Shown: positions 16,864 to 26,114 of the stretch, piece by piece | Layout of the letters: each line of letters starts with the position of its first letter | How positions within the stretch are numbered: position 1 is the first letter of the stretch | Assembly: GCF_003957255.1 (NCBI RefSeq) | Contig: NZ_QDIE01000017.1 | Span: 1 to 48,823, forward strand | From: Actinotignum sanguinis | GTDB lineage: Bacteria; Actinomycetota; Actinomycetes; Actinomycetales; Actinomycetaceae | Length of the DNA stretch: 48,823 bases | Direction: 5' to 3' | Translations under genes and position numbers: made by a program | Notes under the pieces: model-generated | Seen by the model: only the letters and a program-made list of their open reading frames with translations | Database searches by the model: none | Told to the model about the DNA's origin: nothing

Positions 16864-17811
16864 ATGAAGATGATTCTGGACCTGGATACAGGTGTCGATG
16901 ATTGCCTGGCAATCACCTACGCACTCGGATCACCGGAAGTCGAATTAATTGGCATTACCGGAACCTACGGGAATGTTCTACTGGACACAGGTGTAAAAAA
17001 CGATCTTGACCTTCTCGACCTTTTTGGGCATCCAGAGGTGCCGGTCTATCCGGGAATCCCACACGCTCGGGAAAAGGATGGTTTTGAGGTTCTCGAGATT
17101 TCGGAGTTCATTCATGGCAAGAACGGTATCGGGGAAATTGAGATTCCGCCTTCGCGCCGAGTTCCGGAAACCACGCCGGCACCCGAATTTATGGTGGAAG
17201 CGGTGCGGAAGTACGGCAGCGACGTCGTTATTGTTGCGACCGGCCCTATGACGAACCTGGCCCGCGCCATTGAACTGGATCCCACATTCACAGACAACGC
17301 CCGCATCGTCATTATGGGCGGGGCGCTCACGGTTCCCGGGAATTGCAACGATGTGATGGAAGCGAATATCTCCCAAGATCCGGAAGCCGCGGATCTGCTT
17401 TTCCGCTCGGGCGCTCACGTCACGATGATCGGCCTGGATGTCACGCTTCAGACGTTGCTCACCTATGAGCATACGCAACAGTGGCGCGATCTTGGCACCC
17501 CGGCTGCCACGGCCCTGGCAGATATTACGGATTTCTATATCAAGGCTTATGAGACCACCGCCCCGCATCTGGGCGGTTGCGGCCTACACGATCCCTTGGC
17601 GGTTGCCGTGGCTATTGATCCCTCGTTGGTCACGCTCTTCCCGTGCAATCTTAAGGTTGATCTGCACGAGCCCGTGCGCGGGCGCACTATCTGCGATGAG
17701 GAACGGCTCAACGATCCGGTCAAGACCGCTGATGTGGCTATCGCGGTGGACGTGGAACGTTTCCTCACCGAGTTCATGTCCCGCATCACCTCGCTGTTGG
17801 AAGGTATCTAA
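16864..17811 (+). CDS. Nucleoside hydrolase (IunH family)
   Basis: A 315-residue hydrolase that splits ribonucleosides into base and ribose. The calcium- and ribose-binding motif DLDTGVDD (residues 6-13) replaces the common DxDPGxDD with DTG, which is accepted in the family. ATGPMTNLARAIE, the MGGAL loop and the C-terminal GLHDPLAV histidine segment are present. GAGGAGG precedes the ATG. An MFS carrier follows after 2 bases, making a nucleoside uptake and cleavage pair likely. Base preference cannot be told from the sequence. Confidence 0.9.
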   Translation: MKMILDLDTGVDDCLAITYALGSPEVELIGITGTYGNVLLDTGVKNDLDLLDLFGHPEVPVYPGIPHAREKDGFEVLEISEFIHGKNGIGEIEIPPSRRVPETTPAPEFMVEAVRKYGSDVVIVATGPMTNLARAIELDPTFTDNARIVIMGGALTVPGNCNDVMEANISQDPEAADLLFRSGAHVTMIGLDVTLQTLLTYEHTQQWRDLGTPAATALADITDFYIKAYETTAPHLGGCGLHDPLAVAVAIDPSLVTLFPCNLKVDLHEPVRGRTICDEERLNDPVKTADVAIAVDVERFLTEFMSRITSLLEGI

Positions 17812-17813
17812 CC

Positions 17814-19223
17814 GTGGACGCGCGTGATCGATCCCAGGTTGATACCGCGGCTGCCGTGCGCACGCTGCCGCAGCTCATCATCATTTTCATTACCTCAATT
17901 CTCACGATCCAGGGCTTCAACCTGGTTTTTCAAGATATCGGCGCACAGCTCAACGCGGTTGATTACGCCCCGCTCATCACCTCAATCCCCGGCATCGTGC
18001 TGGGTATTGTGTGCGTGATTTACGGTTCGCTCGGTGATTTCGTTTCACTGCGCAAAATGATGATGGTGGGTATCGGGCTCATCGTTATCGGCTCGGTGCT
18101 GGGGCTGGTGGCATCGCGTTCCTCCATCTGGGTGGTGATTATCGCTCGTGCGATTCAGACAGCGGGCACCCAGGTATCCGGCTCCGTCTACCTCGTCGTG
18201 ACCACCAAGTATGTTCCCGGGGTGAAAAAGGTGCTGTACTTCGGTGTCTTTACCGCGGCGTACCAATTCTCCACGGCCATTGGGGTGCTCGCGGCCGGAT
18301 GGCTTATCACCATGTCCTGGGTGTGGCTCTTCGCGATTCCGCTCATCTCGGTGGTGTTCATCCCGACGCTGTGGAAGGGGCTGCCAGATATTTCTGGAAA
18401 GACTCAGCGGATCGATGTTCCGGGCTTCTTGCTGGCCGGCATTACGGTCACGGCTCTGGTTATGTACTTCAACTCGATGGACTGGCTGTACCTGGGGGCC
18501 TTCGCGGTGCTCCTAGCTATTTTCATCATCTACATCTCCAAGGCCAAGAACCCCTTTGTCACCCCGGAGTTCTTCCAGAACCGCCGCTACCTCATGGCGG
18601 TGTCCCTCGTGCTGCTCTTCTACTTCGGTAATTACGCCATGACCCCGCTCTTCAACCTAGCCGGTGGAATTTTCCACGGTAAGACAGCCCTGGAAATGGG
18701 CTTCGTGCTGCTGGCGGGCTACGTTGTTGCGACCGTCATGGGGGTCATGAGTGGCGCAATTGTGGCGAAAATCGGTTGTGGAATGGGCATTGTACTGGCG
18801 GGTGGATCCGCCGCTATCGGTGCTTTCCTTGCCGCTTTCACGGTGGACGAGGGTCTGTGGGGCATTATTGTTTCGGCGGTGTTCCTCTTCGGTGGCTTGG
18901 GCTTGGCCTATGCGCCGGTGGTGGATACCGTCATGGGAACCGTTGATGTGGCTGAATCGGGGCGTGCGGTAGGCATGAACGACCTGGCCATGAATATCTC
19001 GCCTTCGATTGGTATTGCAATCCTCGGGTCCATGATGCCGGCGGCGGTCCGCCCGGAAGGGGTGGCCGAGGCGCAATATCTCGCTGATTCCGCGCACAGC
19101 CTCACGGTGCTCTTCATTATCGTGGGTGCCACGTGCCTGGCGGGTTTGCTGGCCTTCTTCGCTTTCCGCCGCCAGCTTTTCCCAGCTGACGGGTGGGGGA
19201 AAGTAGCCGGTGGCGAGGCCTAG
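17814..19223 (+). CDS. MFS transporter, probable nucleoside carrier
   Basis: A 469-residue major-facilitator protein of the drug-antiporter-like (DHA2/14-helix) appearance, with IIARAIQTAGTQVSGSVYLV, a central pair of helices around ITVTALVMYFNSMDWLYLGA and the loop motif YGSLGDFVSLRKMMMVG. GTG at 17814 is the start, two bases after the nucleoside hydrolase stop, so translation is coupled. Sequence alone would suggest an exporter, but its tight pairing with a nucleoside hydrolase makes nucleoside or base transport the more economical guess. A small hairpin follows at 19253-19266. Confidence 0.8.
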   Translation: MDARDRSQVDTAAAVRTLPQLIIIFITSILTIQGFNLVFQDIGAQLNAVDYAPLITSIPGIVLGIVCVIYGSLGDFVSLRKMMMVGIGLIVIGSVLGLVASRSSIWVVIIARAIQTAGTQVSGSVYLVVTTKYVPGVKKVLYFGVFTAAYQFSTAIGVLAAGWLITMSWVWLFAIPLISVVFIPTLWKGLPDISGKTQRIDVPGFLLAGITVTALVMYFNSMDWLYLGAFAVLLAIFIIYISKAKNPFVTPEFFQNRRYLMAVSLVLLFYFGNYAMTPLFNLAGGIFHGKTALEMGFVLLAGYVVATVMGVMSGAIVAKIGCGMGIVLAGGSAAIGAFLAAFTVDEGLWGIIVSAVFLFGGLGLAYAPVVDTVMGTVDVAESGRAVGMNDLAMNISPSIGIAILGSMMPAAVRPEGVAEAQYLADSAHSLTVLFIIVGATCLAGLLAFFAFRRQLFPADGWGKVAGGEA

Positions 19224-19252
19224 CTGAACAGCACACCTAGCCTGTTCGCAGT

Positions 19253-19266
19253 GCACCGATAGGTGC
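19253..19266. terminator. Small hairpin between convergent genes
   Basis: GCACC-GATA-GGTGC lies between the MFS stop (19223) and the stop of the opposite coiled-coil gene (19274). It is short and has no U-run, so it is only a weak candidate for a shared transcription end. Confidence 0.3.
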
Positions 19267-19273
19267 GTGAGTT

Positions 19274-20062
19274 TCATACAAGAATAATGAGCAGAGCAAT
19301 ACCCAGCGCTGCCGCGAGTCCTCCCAGCCCGAGGCTCAGGTAGCGCTGGGTTTGCGCCTGGGAGCGGGCCTCGCCTAGCTCCGTACGGGCTTCGGCCAGC
19401 TCATCTTCGCCGGTGTCCAGCTGGACGCGGGCGGCCGCCAGCTGGGCTTGAGCCTCGCGCAGCTGCACTTCAAGAGTGCTGATCTGGCTGGTGTAACGTT
19501 CCTCATGCGCGGCGGAGGTGCGCGCCGAATCCACGGTCAGGCGTGCTTCTCGAGCCCGACCCGCAGCCTCGAGGGCCGCGTAGCGCCGTCGTTCTTCTTC
19601 TAGCTGCTGCTCTAAACTACGCACGCGCGCAACCAGGCGGGCCGCGCGTCGCATCGCGTCCTCGCTGCGGGCCTGCGCAGTCACGGCACTTTGTTCCACG
19701 CCCGAGGCGTAAACCACGCCCGCTTCCAACTCTTTTTCACGACGGCGCAAATCCGCCACCAGGCCCTCCAGCTCGGTCACGCGGGTCTGGAAAGTGGCGA
19801 CCTCCGCCCGCGCACCCTCGCGCTCGCCGCGCAGCTGCGAATTTTCCGTGCGCAACAGTTCCGCTTCGTGGTGGAGCGCGGTTCCTTCATCGCGAAGTTT
19901 CTTGTGCTCTGCGCGCAACTTCTCACACTCCGCGCGCAGCTGGTCGCGCTCGTCCCGGAGCGTGGCTTTTTCCGTGGTGGAAGAAGGCGCGGGCTTGGAG
20001 GCGCGTTTGCCGCGCGTGGGGGTATCAAGTGCCCGCGAACCGCGCCGCCGCTCCGTAGCCAT
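19274..20062 (-). CDS. Coiled-coil protein with C-terminal membrane anchor, unknown
   Basis: A 262-residue protein I do not recognise. After a basic, Ser/Pro-rich N-terminus of about 35 residues it is nearly all heptad-like coiled coil (about 36-235), rich in Glu, Arg, Ala and Leu, for example LRAECEKLRAEHKKLRDEG. It ends in one hydrophobic helix, GLGGLAAALGIALLIILV. That layout predicts a tail-anchored cytoplasmic coiled coil at the membrane. The start at 20062 is fixed by AAAGGAGGGG. It is divergent from fumarase and convergent with the MFS gene, so context gives no function. A role as scaffold or in envelope organisation is possible but unproven. Confidence 0.7.
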   Translation of the reverse strand: MATERRRGSRALDTPTRGKRASKPAPSSTTEKATLRDERDQLRAECEKLRAEHKKLRDEGTALHHEAELLRTENSQLRGEREGARAEVATFQTRVTELEGLVADLRRREKELEAGVVYASGVEQSAVTAQARSEDAMRRAARLVARVRSLEQQLEEERRRYAALEAAGRAREARLTVDSARTSAAHEERYTSQISTLEVQLREAQAQLAAARVQLDTGEDELAEARTELGEARSQAQTQRYLSLGLGGLAAALGIALLIILV

Positions 20063-20265
20063 GCCCCTCCTTTGTCCGCGCCTGACTTTACCTAATAAAC
20101 ACGGCGCGCGCAGATGTTTATGACCGGCCCACGGCGGTCTTTCCTGGCAAAATACCGTGAGCGTGAGCGATGCCACTCTTGCTTCGCAAAGGCGACCGTC
20201 GGCACGGTGGTGACAACCCAGGCGGCCTGGCCGTTCCCGGCCGGATAGGCGCTACCCTTGGAATC

Positions 20266-21732
20266 ATGACGAAGGATCAGCTCACTGGCACGAGTCGCCT
20301 CATGCGCGCGGATCAGCTCACTGGCGCAGTTCAGCTCACCCGCACGGAAACGGATTCGATGGGCCCGGTTGCGGTGCCCGCCGCGCACTATTGGGGCGCG
20401 CAGACGGCTCGCTCGCTCCAGCATTTCCCTATCGGTGGGGAGCGTTACACCTGGGGTGGCCCCCTGATCCACGCGTTCGGGTTGCTCAAAGGTGCGGCCG
20501 CCCGCGCCAATGGTGAGTTCGGGGTGCTGGACGAGCAGCTTGTTTCCCTTATCACAGCGGCCGCCAGCGAGGTTGCCGAGGGAGTTCTTGACGCGGAATT
20601 CCCCCTCAAGGTGTTCCAGACCGGTTCGGGCACCCAAACAAATATGAACGCCAATGAGGTGATTGCCGCCCGCGCGAATGAAATTGCCACCGGCCAGCGC
20701 GGCGGCAAAAACCCGGTTCACCCCAATGACCACGTCAATAAGGGCCAGTCGTCCAACGATGTGTTCCCGACCGCGATGTACGTGGCGGTGGCTCGGGAGA
20801 CGCACCTTCACCTCATCCCGGCGGTGGAGAGCCTGGCGGCTACACTACATGCCCGCGCCCGCCAGTTTTCTGATGTGGTGATGGTGGGGCGGACCCATCT
20901 TCAGGATGCCACCCCGATCCGCTGGGATCAGGTGGTGGGCAGCTGGGCGGCGCAACTGGAGGGCGCGCTCGCGGGTGTGCGGGCGAGCGTTGCGGGTCTG
21001 TACCGGGTGGCGCTCGGTGGGACCGCGGTGGGCACCGGTCTGAATTCCCATCCGTGTTTCGCGGCGCGGGTGTGCGAGCTGCTCGAGGAGGCTACCGGTT
21101 TGCCTTTCCGCCCGGCGGAGAATCTTCCCGCGGCTCTGGCCGCGCACGATGACCTCGTGGCCTTTTCCGCGAGCCTGCGCACGCTGGCGGGGGCAGCCAT
21201 GAAGATCGCGAACGATATCCGCTGGTATGCTTCTGGCCCGCGAACCGGTATCGGTGAGATCGCGATTCCGGATAACGAGCCAGGTTCTTCGATTATGCCG
21301 GGCAAGGTGAATCCGACGCAGGCGGAGGCCCTTACGCAGGTGTGCGTCGCGGTTTTTGGTTACGACGCCGCGGTGGCTTTCGCCGGCTCGCAAGGGAATT
21401 TCCAGCTCAATGTGTACAAGCCGGTCATGGTGTTTTCGGTGCTAGAGGCCGTGCGTTTGCTCGGTGACGCCCTGCGCACTTTCGAACGTTTCTGCGCGGC
21501 CGGCATCGCCCCGCGCACCGATGTCATCTCCGCGCACCTGGACCGCAACCTCATGCTGGTCACGGCACTCGCCCCTCATATCGGGTACGACGCCGCAGCC
21601 AAGCTGGCTCGCGCCGCCCAGGCCACCGGGAGTTCGCTGCGCGACGTCGCCCTAGCTTCGGGAGCGGTGAGTGCGGCGGATTTCGATGCCTGGGTGAATC
21701 CTGCAGCGATGACCAAGCCGGAAGCTCGTTAG
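20266..21732 (+). CDS. fumC: Fumarate hydratase, class II
   Basis: A 488-residue fumarase interconverting fumarate and malate in the citric acid cycle. Family motifs are [51 protein letters not shown] and the signature [15 protein letters not shown]. The length is slightly above the usual 460-470 because of an N-terminal extension containing two copies of DQLTG twelve residues apart, which match a GATCAGCTCACTGGC direct repeat (20275-20289, 20311-20325). The ribosome site before ATG 20266 is weak, so the true start could be an internal ATG (20302). A malic enzyme is encoded near the right end. Confidence 0.94.
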   Translation: MTKDQLTGTSRLMRADQLTGAVQLTRTETDSMGPVAVPAAHYWGAQTARSLQHFPIGGERYTWGGPLIHAFGLLKGAAARANGEFGVLDEQLVSLITAAASEVAEGVLDAEFPLKVFQTGSGTQTNMNANEVIAARANEIATGQRGGKNPVHPNDHVNKGQSSNDVFPTAMYVAVARETHLHLIPAVESLAATLHARARQFSDVVMVGRTHLQDATPIRWDQVVGSWAAQLEGALAGVRASVAGLYRVALGGTAVGTGLNSHPCFAARVCELLEEATGLPFRPAENLPAALAAHDDLVAFSASLRTLAGAAMKIANDIRWYASGPRTGIGEIAIPDNEPGSSIMPGKVNPTQAEALTQVCVAVFGYDAAVAFAGSQGNFQLNVYKPVMVFSVLEAVRLLGDALRTFERFCAAGIAPRTDVISAHLDRNLMLVTALAPHIGYDAAAKLARAAQATGSSLRDVALASGAVSAADFDAWVNPAAMTKPEAR

Positions 21733-21754
21733 GTATCCGGCGCGAGGTGTACCT

Positions 21755-22696
21755 TTAGGGGAGCGGCGTACTTTCGGGGCTAGCAGGGATGGCGAAGCCG
21801 GCGCGGGCGAGGAGTTCGCGCAGGTAGGTAGCTTCGACGCGGTAGCCGTGCGCGGTGGGATGCATCCACGCTCGAACATCTGAGGACGAGAAAGGCGAGA
21901 CTAGCCATGCTTCTTCATTATCGTGGAAAGCTTGCGCACGCGGTTCGTGCCCGGCGAATAGCTCCTGGGTGGAGGCAAAGAGGAAACGCGCAGAGCTGGT
22001 TTCTTCCCGCAATTGGGCGGCAGCGCGTTCTTGCAGGGCATCCGCGCCATCCTGGAGCCGGGCGAGTGCAGCCCCCGCATCGTAACTTTCCGCCACCGGC
22101 GGGATGAGGTAGGAGTGTTCAGCGAAGAGCCGCGGGTAGCCGACCAGAATAGCGGTGGCCTGGCCCTGGGAAGCGGTATCGATGGCCCGCAGGATCTCTA
22201 CGGTGGCTTCTTCGATAGCCGGGAGTGCCGCGGTGGCCTTGTTCATGGCATCTTCGCAGCTATTAGGGGTACGGAGCACGAAACATGAGCTGATAATCCG
22301 GGCGAAGTCGGCGTTGTTGCCGCCGGCGGTGAGGAAAACGACCGAGGTATCGGGAGTGACGGCGCTGACTTGTTCGGCAATATCGGATGTGCGCGCCCCG
22401 GAACACGAGGCGTTGGTGTAGCTGGCACCGAGTTCGCGGGCGAGCGGGGCCGAGTAGTTATCGGGGGAACGCCGGCAGGTATCTTCTTCGTAGTTGCCGG
22501 CCCCGTTACCGGAGGAAAAAGAATCACCTAGCTGCACGATGGCGGTGATGGGCCGCGGGGTGGGGGAGGGTGGGCCGCCGGCATCGCCGGCGGGTGTGCA
22601 CCCCACACAGCTGAGTGCCACGGTAGCGAGGGCAGCGGTGGCACGCGCTGTACGTGCACTCTGCAGACCGCGGTAGACGGCACCCGCGCGCGGCAT
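21755..22696 (-). CDS. Secreted SGNH/GDSL-family lipoprotein hydrolase
   Basis: A 313-residue protein with a signal sequence ending in the lipobox LSCVGC, so it should be anchored outside the membrane. The catalytic blocks of SGNH esterases/lipases follow: GDSFSSGNGAG (block I serine), GARTSDI, GGNNADF (block III) and HPTAHGY (block V, Asp-less here but with the His). Its substrate could be an acylglycerol, a phospholipid or an O-acyl group; this cannot be decided. Its ATG directly abuts the folA stop (TAA then ATG), so it is translated with the folate genes although no functional link is obvious. Confidence 0.82.
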   Translation of the reverse strand: MPRAGAVYRGLQSARTARATAALATVALSCVGCTPAGDAGGPPSPTPRPITAIVQLGDSFSSGNGAGNYEEDTCRRSPDNYSAPLARELGASYTNASCSGARTSDIAEQVSAVTPDTSVVFLTAGGNNADFARIISSCFVLRTPNSCEDAMNKATAALPAIEEATVEILRAIDTASQGQATAILVGYPRLFAEHSYLIPPVAESYDAGAALARLQDGADALQERAAAQLREETSSARFLFASTQELFAGHEPRAQAFHDNEEAWLVSPFSSSDVRAWMHPTAHGYRVEATYLRELLARAGFAIPASPESTPLP

Positions 22697-23254
22697 TTAG
22701 GCCACCTGCCAGGCCGCATCCGGGGTAGCGGGAAGTAGATTTTCCGGGATAGCGACACCGGGGCGAGCCCAGGCTTCGTATCGATAGCGCAGCCCAGCGC
22801 GCGAGGTATGCCAATGGTTTCCGGGTGAGCGCAGCCGGAGTTCCCAGCCCGGGCCGATGGCGGGCGCGAAAATATCGGCATCCACATCGGCATCGATAAC
22901 GGTACGGATGAGTATGTGCGAGCATTCCCGGGTTTCGGCATAGATCCCGGCGCCCCCGCATACCCAAGCCACATCCGCCCCGGTAGCGCGGGCCAGCGCG
23001 AAAGCTTCATCGAGATGTGTGGCTAGTTGCGCACCGGGAACCTCGAAATCTTGCTGGGTACTCACCACGATGGTGGGGGAGTGGGGCATGGGCCGCCGCC
23101 CTGCCGAGATCCAGGTTTTCCGCCCCATAATGACGGGCCGCCCGCGGACCGCCGCCCGGAAGAAGGCCGAATCTTCCGGAACATTCCAGGGCAGGCGCAA
23201 GCCCTTTGCGAGGGCGTGATCATGCGCTTCCGCCCAGATTTGTGCAATGAGCAT
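22697..23254 (-). CDS. folA: Dihydrofolate reductase
   Basis: A 185-residue DHFR that regenerates tetrahydrofolate with NADPH. LRLPWNVPEDSAFFRAAVRG, the NADPH-binding VIMGRKTW, and VCGGAGIYAE are the usual landmarks. In the family the acid that binds the pteridine follows the PWN/PED segment, as here. It lies 8 bases after thyA on the same strand, the classic pairing because thymidylate synthase produces the dihydrofolate it reduces. The SGNH lipoprotein gene follows without a gap. Confidence 0.94.
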   Translation of the reverse strand: MLIAQIWAEAHDHALAKGLRLPWNVPEDSAFFRAAVRGRPVIMGRKTWISAGRRPMPHSPTIVVSTQQDFEVPGAQLATHLDEAFALARATGADVAWVCGGAGIYAETRECSHILIRTVIDADVDADIFAPAIGPGWELRLRSPGNHWHTSRAGLRYRYEAWARPGVAIPENLLPATPDAAWQVA

Positions 23255-23262
23255 TCTGCCTC

Positions 23263-24063
23263 CTAAACCGAGACCGCGCCGGTGAGTTTGGGGTGGTGCT
23301 GGTAGCCTTCCGCCGCGGAAATATCATCCATTTCATAAGAGAAGAGCGAATCCGCTTTGCGCAGTTCCAGGGTGGGGAAGGGATAAGGTTCGCGGCTGAT
23401 CTGTTCACGCACCTGATCGAGGTGGTTGAGATAGATATGGCAATCCCCGCCCGTCCACACGAAGTCACCAACATCCAGGCCGACCTGCTGGGCGATCATA
23501 TGGGTGAGGAGAGAATAGGAGGCGATATTGAAAGGCACCCCGAGGAACATATCCGCACTGCGCTGGTAGAGCTGGCAGGAAAGCTTGCCATCTGCCACAT
23601 AGAACTGGAAGAACGCATGGCACGGCTGGAGAGCCATCTTATCCAGATCCGCCACATTCCAAGCGGAAACGATCATGCGCCGCGAATCCGGATTGCTCCG
23701 CAGGGTTTCCAAGAGCTGGGCGATCTGATCGATATGCCGCCCATCCGGTGCGGGCCAGCTACGCCACTGGTAGCCGTAAACCGGGCCGAGCTCACCATTT
23801 TCATCAGCCCATTCATCCCAGATGGTGATGCCATTGCGTTGCAACCAGTCAATATTGGTAGAGCCGCGTAAGAACCACAGCAGCTCCCCCTTGATGGGCT
23901 TCATAGCCACAAACTTCGTGGTGATACGCGGGAAACCATCCGCCAGGTGATAGCGCAGCTGGCGCCCGAAGACAGAGAGGGTACCCGTGCCGGTGCGGTC
24001 CCCCTTGCGAGTTCCGTTGGCGAGGATATCGGCAAGCAGATCTTCATATTGGCGATTAATCAT
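23263..24063 (-). CDS. thyA: Thymidylate synthase
   Basis: A 266-residue ThyA converting dUMP to dTMP with methylenetetrahydrofolate. The catalytic cysteine is Cys148 in [24 protein letters not shown] near the N-terminus and [17 protein letters not shown] for dUMP binding are intact. Length matches the E. coli type (264). It is first in the thyA-folA-SGNH run. This is the oxygen-independent ThyA type rather than flavin-dependent ThyX. Confidence 0.96.
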   Translation of the reverse strand: MINRQYEDLLADILANGTRKGDRTGTGTLSVFGRQLRYHLADGFPRITTKFVAMKPIKGELLWFLRGSTNIDWLQRNGITIWDEWADENGELGPVYGYQWRSWPAPDGRHIDQIAQLLETLRSNPDSRRMIVSAWNVADLDKMALQPCHAFFQFYVADGKLSCQLYQRSADMFLGVPFNIASYSLLTHMIAQQVGLDVGDFVWTGGDCHIYLNHLDQVREQISREPYPFPTLELRKADSLFSYEMDDISAAEGYQHHPKLTGAVSV

Positions 24064-24159
24064 GAACCCATCCTACGTGGTGACTCCGACAGAAAAATTG
24101 GCTGCGAAAAGTTACCCGGCAAGGCAGTTCCAGGAAAGGTGGCGTGCCGGGCGAACTCC

Positions 24160-24618
24160 CTAGTTTTGCGCGATGATCTCGCGGATAAGCGCGGCGTCGC
24201 GCTCCACCACTTTCGCGGCGTACTGGGCCACCTTCTCTTCAATTTTCTTGCCGACGAAAGGAATAGAGACCCGCACGTCCCCGGTCACCGTAACCGTGGC
24301 AGGCCCCTCCCCGGCAACCTGGAAATCAGCGCTGGCGCGGACGGGAAGTTTGGCTTCCAGCTGCGCTGCGACGTCGTTCCCGGAACGGGTAAAGACGATG
24401 CTGGCAGCTAAACCGGAAGAAAGAAAACGCCGCGCCTGCGCGGGAAGCTGCTCAGCATCCACCTGCACCGTAAGGACCGCGCGTTCCGCGCCGGGCGTGA
24501 AAGAGGACGGTTTCGTGCGGAGCGCGGCGAGGCGACGGTTGGCGAGTTCTTCGGACATGAGGACAGCGGCGACGGCGCTCGCGGAGGCGTCGATCTCATA
24601 AGAATGTGAAAATTGCAT
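24160..24618 (-). CDS. DUF2505 family protein
   Basis: A 152-residue protein of the actinobacterial DUF2505 family, which belongs to the START/SRPBCC-like hydrophobic-ligand-binding fold. Characteristic parts are the opening FSHSYEIDASASAVAAVL, alternating beta strands in the middle, and the final helix VGKKIEEKVAQYAAKVVERD. The family has no established biochemical role. The start is uncertain between 24618 and 24636; I prefer 24618, with GGGA upstream. It precedes thyA on the same strand with a 96-base gap. Confidence 0.8.
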   Translation of the reverse strand: MQFSHSYEIDASASAVAAVLMSEELANRRLAALRTKPSSFTPGAERAVLTVQVDAEQLPAQARRFLSSGLAASIVFTRSGNDVAAQLEAKLPVRASADFQVAGEGPATVTVTGDVRVSIPFVGKKIEEKVAQYAAKVVERDAALIREIIAQN

Positions 24619-24826
24619 GGCTATATTTTCCCGCATGAGTGTGACAGGAGGGAAGCACGGCCGCTTTTTTCAGCGCAGAGCCGGAGCGATGCTTGCGCGT
24701 AGCACACGTGGAATTTTTGTACTAAGAATTGAAGTCTCCCACGGTGTCTTCGCTGGCGATGCTTTGCTTATTCCGCTCTGGTAAACTTGGCTTGTTTCTC
24801 AACGAAGAGCGAGCATAGGGACACTC

Positions 24827-25999
24827 ATGTCATTAGCTTTTACCGCTGCGTGGGATACCACCGAAGGAACTCGGCGGGCTCAGGAGCTTTTCACCCGTAC
24901 TTTTGGTGAAACAGCTGACCGCGTGGCTTTCGCGCCCGGGCGGGTCAATCTTATCGGTGAACACACTGACTACAACGCCGGCCTGTGCCTCCCCATTGCA
25001 CTTCCGCACCGCACGTACGTGGCCCTGAGTATGCGCAGCGATAGCCGTATTCGATTGGTGTCCGAACACGGTGAACTATGGGAGGGTGCCGTCGAAGATA
25101 TTAATCCCGCCATGCCCGGTTCGTGGATCTCCTATGCTGCCGGACCTGCATGGGCACTAGATATACAGCGAGGCTATGAGGCGGCGATTGTTTCCTGCGT
25201 TCCGCTGGGAGCCGGACTTTCTTCTTCAGCAGCCCTCGAATGCGCAATGGCGTGCGCGATTAACCCACGCTTGATTCATGATGACCCGGGCGCCGTCGTG
25301 ACGGCCTGCATCCGTGCGGAAAACGAGATCGCTCACGCGCCAACAGGCGGAATGGACCAAACGGTATCGGTTTTCGGGGAGGAAGGCGCAGCTGTTGCCC
25401 TCGATTTCGACTCTCATACGCACACCCTTATTCCTGCGGATTTCGCCGCAGCCGGACTGCAACTCGTCGTCATCAATACCCGAGCCAAGCACTCTCTGTC
25501 TGACGGACAGTACGGAAACCGCCGTCAAGAATGCGAAGAGGCCGCGAATCTTCTGGGGCACAGCTCCCTGCGCGAAGCAAACGTGGAGGATATCGCCAGG
25601 CTCAGCGGAGTGCACGCGCGGCGTGCGCGGCATGTCATCACCGAAAATGCCCGCGTTACCCGTGCTATCGATGCGCTGAGTACGGGTGATTTCCACAGCC
25701 TTGGCAAGCTGTTCAATGAATCGCACGTATCGCTGCGTGATGACTTCGAGGTTTCCTGCCCCGAGCTGGATTGCGTTGTAGAAACTGCGCGTCAGCACGG
25801 CGCGCTAGGGGCGCGTATGACAGGTGGGGGATTTGGAGGCTCCGCAATCGCGCTGGTTCCGCTTGATAAGGTGGATGCGCTCGCAGCGGGCGTTCGAACG
25901 GCGGCGGAAGCGCGCGGCTTCCCCACCCCGGAACTACTCCTAGCGCACGCAAGCTGCGGGGCCCAGGTGGTTAGTGAAGAAGCCAGCACCTCCGAGTAA
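24827..25999 (+). CDS. galK: Galactokinase
   Basis: A 390-residue GHMP kinase that phosphorylates galactose at C1, the first committed step of the Leloir pathway. The galactokinase signature GRVNLIGEHTDYNAG, the ATP-binding PLGAGLSSSAALE and the C-terminal GARMTGGGFGGSAIAL are all present. It converges on the galT-galE pair across a strong hairpin, so the three Leloir genes are clustered but in two transcripts. The 190-base upstream region, which also precedes the divergent DUF2505 gene, shows no clear operator to me. Confidence 0.96.
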   Translation: MSLAFTAAWDTTEGTRRAQELFTRTFGETADRVAFAPGRVNLIGEHTDYNAGLCLPIALPHRTYVALSMRSDSRIRLVSEHGELWEGAVEDINPAMPGSWISYAAGPAWALDIQRGYEAAIVSCVPLGAGLSSSAALECAMACAINPRLIHDDPGAVVTACIRAENEIAHAPTGGMDQTVSVFGEEGAAVALDFDSHTHTLIPADFAAAGLQLVVINTRAKHSLSDGQYGNRRQECEEAANLLGHSSLREANVEDIARLSGVHARRARHVITENARVTRAIDALSTGDFHSLGKLFNESHVSLRDDFEVSCPELDCVVETARQHGALGARMTGGGFGGSAIALVPLDKVDALAAGVRTAAEARGFPTPELLLAHASCGAQVVSEEASTSE

Positions 26000-26013
26000 A
26001 TACGAAAACTAGT

Positions 26014-26047
26014 ACCGGCCGGTAACCAATAAGTGGCGCCGGCCGGT
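26014..26047. terminator. Bidirectional hairpin between galK and galE
   Basis: ACCGGCCGG (26014-26022) pairs with CCGGCCGGT (26039-26047) around a 16-base loop. AGTTTCT follows on the plus strand. It lies between the convergent galK and galE stops and probably ends one or both transcripts. Confidence 0.6.
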
Positions 26048-26114
26048 AGTTTCTGGCATCTAGGTTCCGCTCGGGAAAACGAAGGGAACTGAGGGAAAGT
26101 GAAAAGTAGTACCG

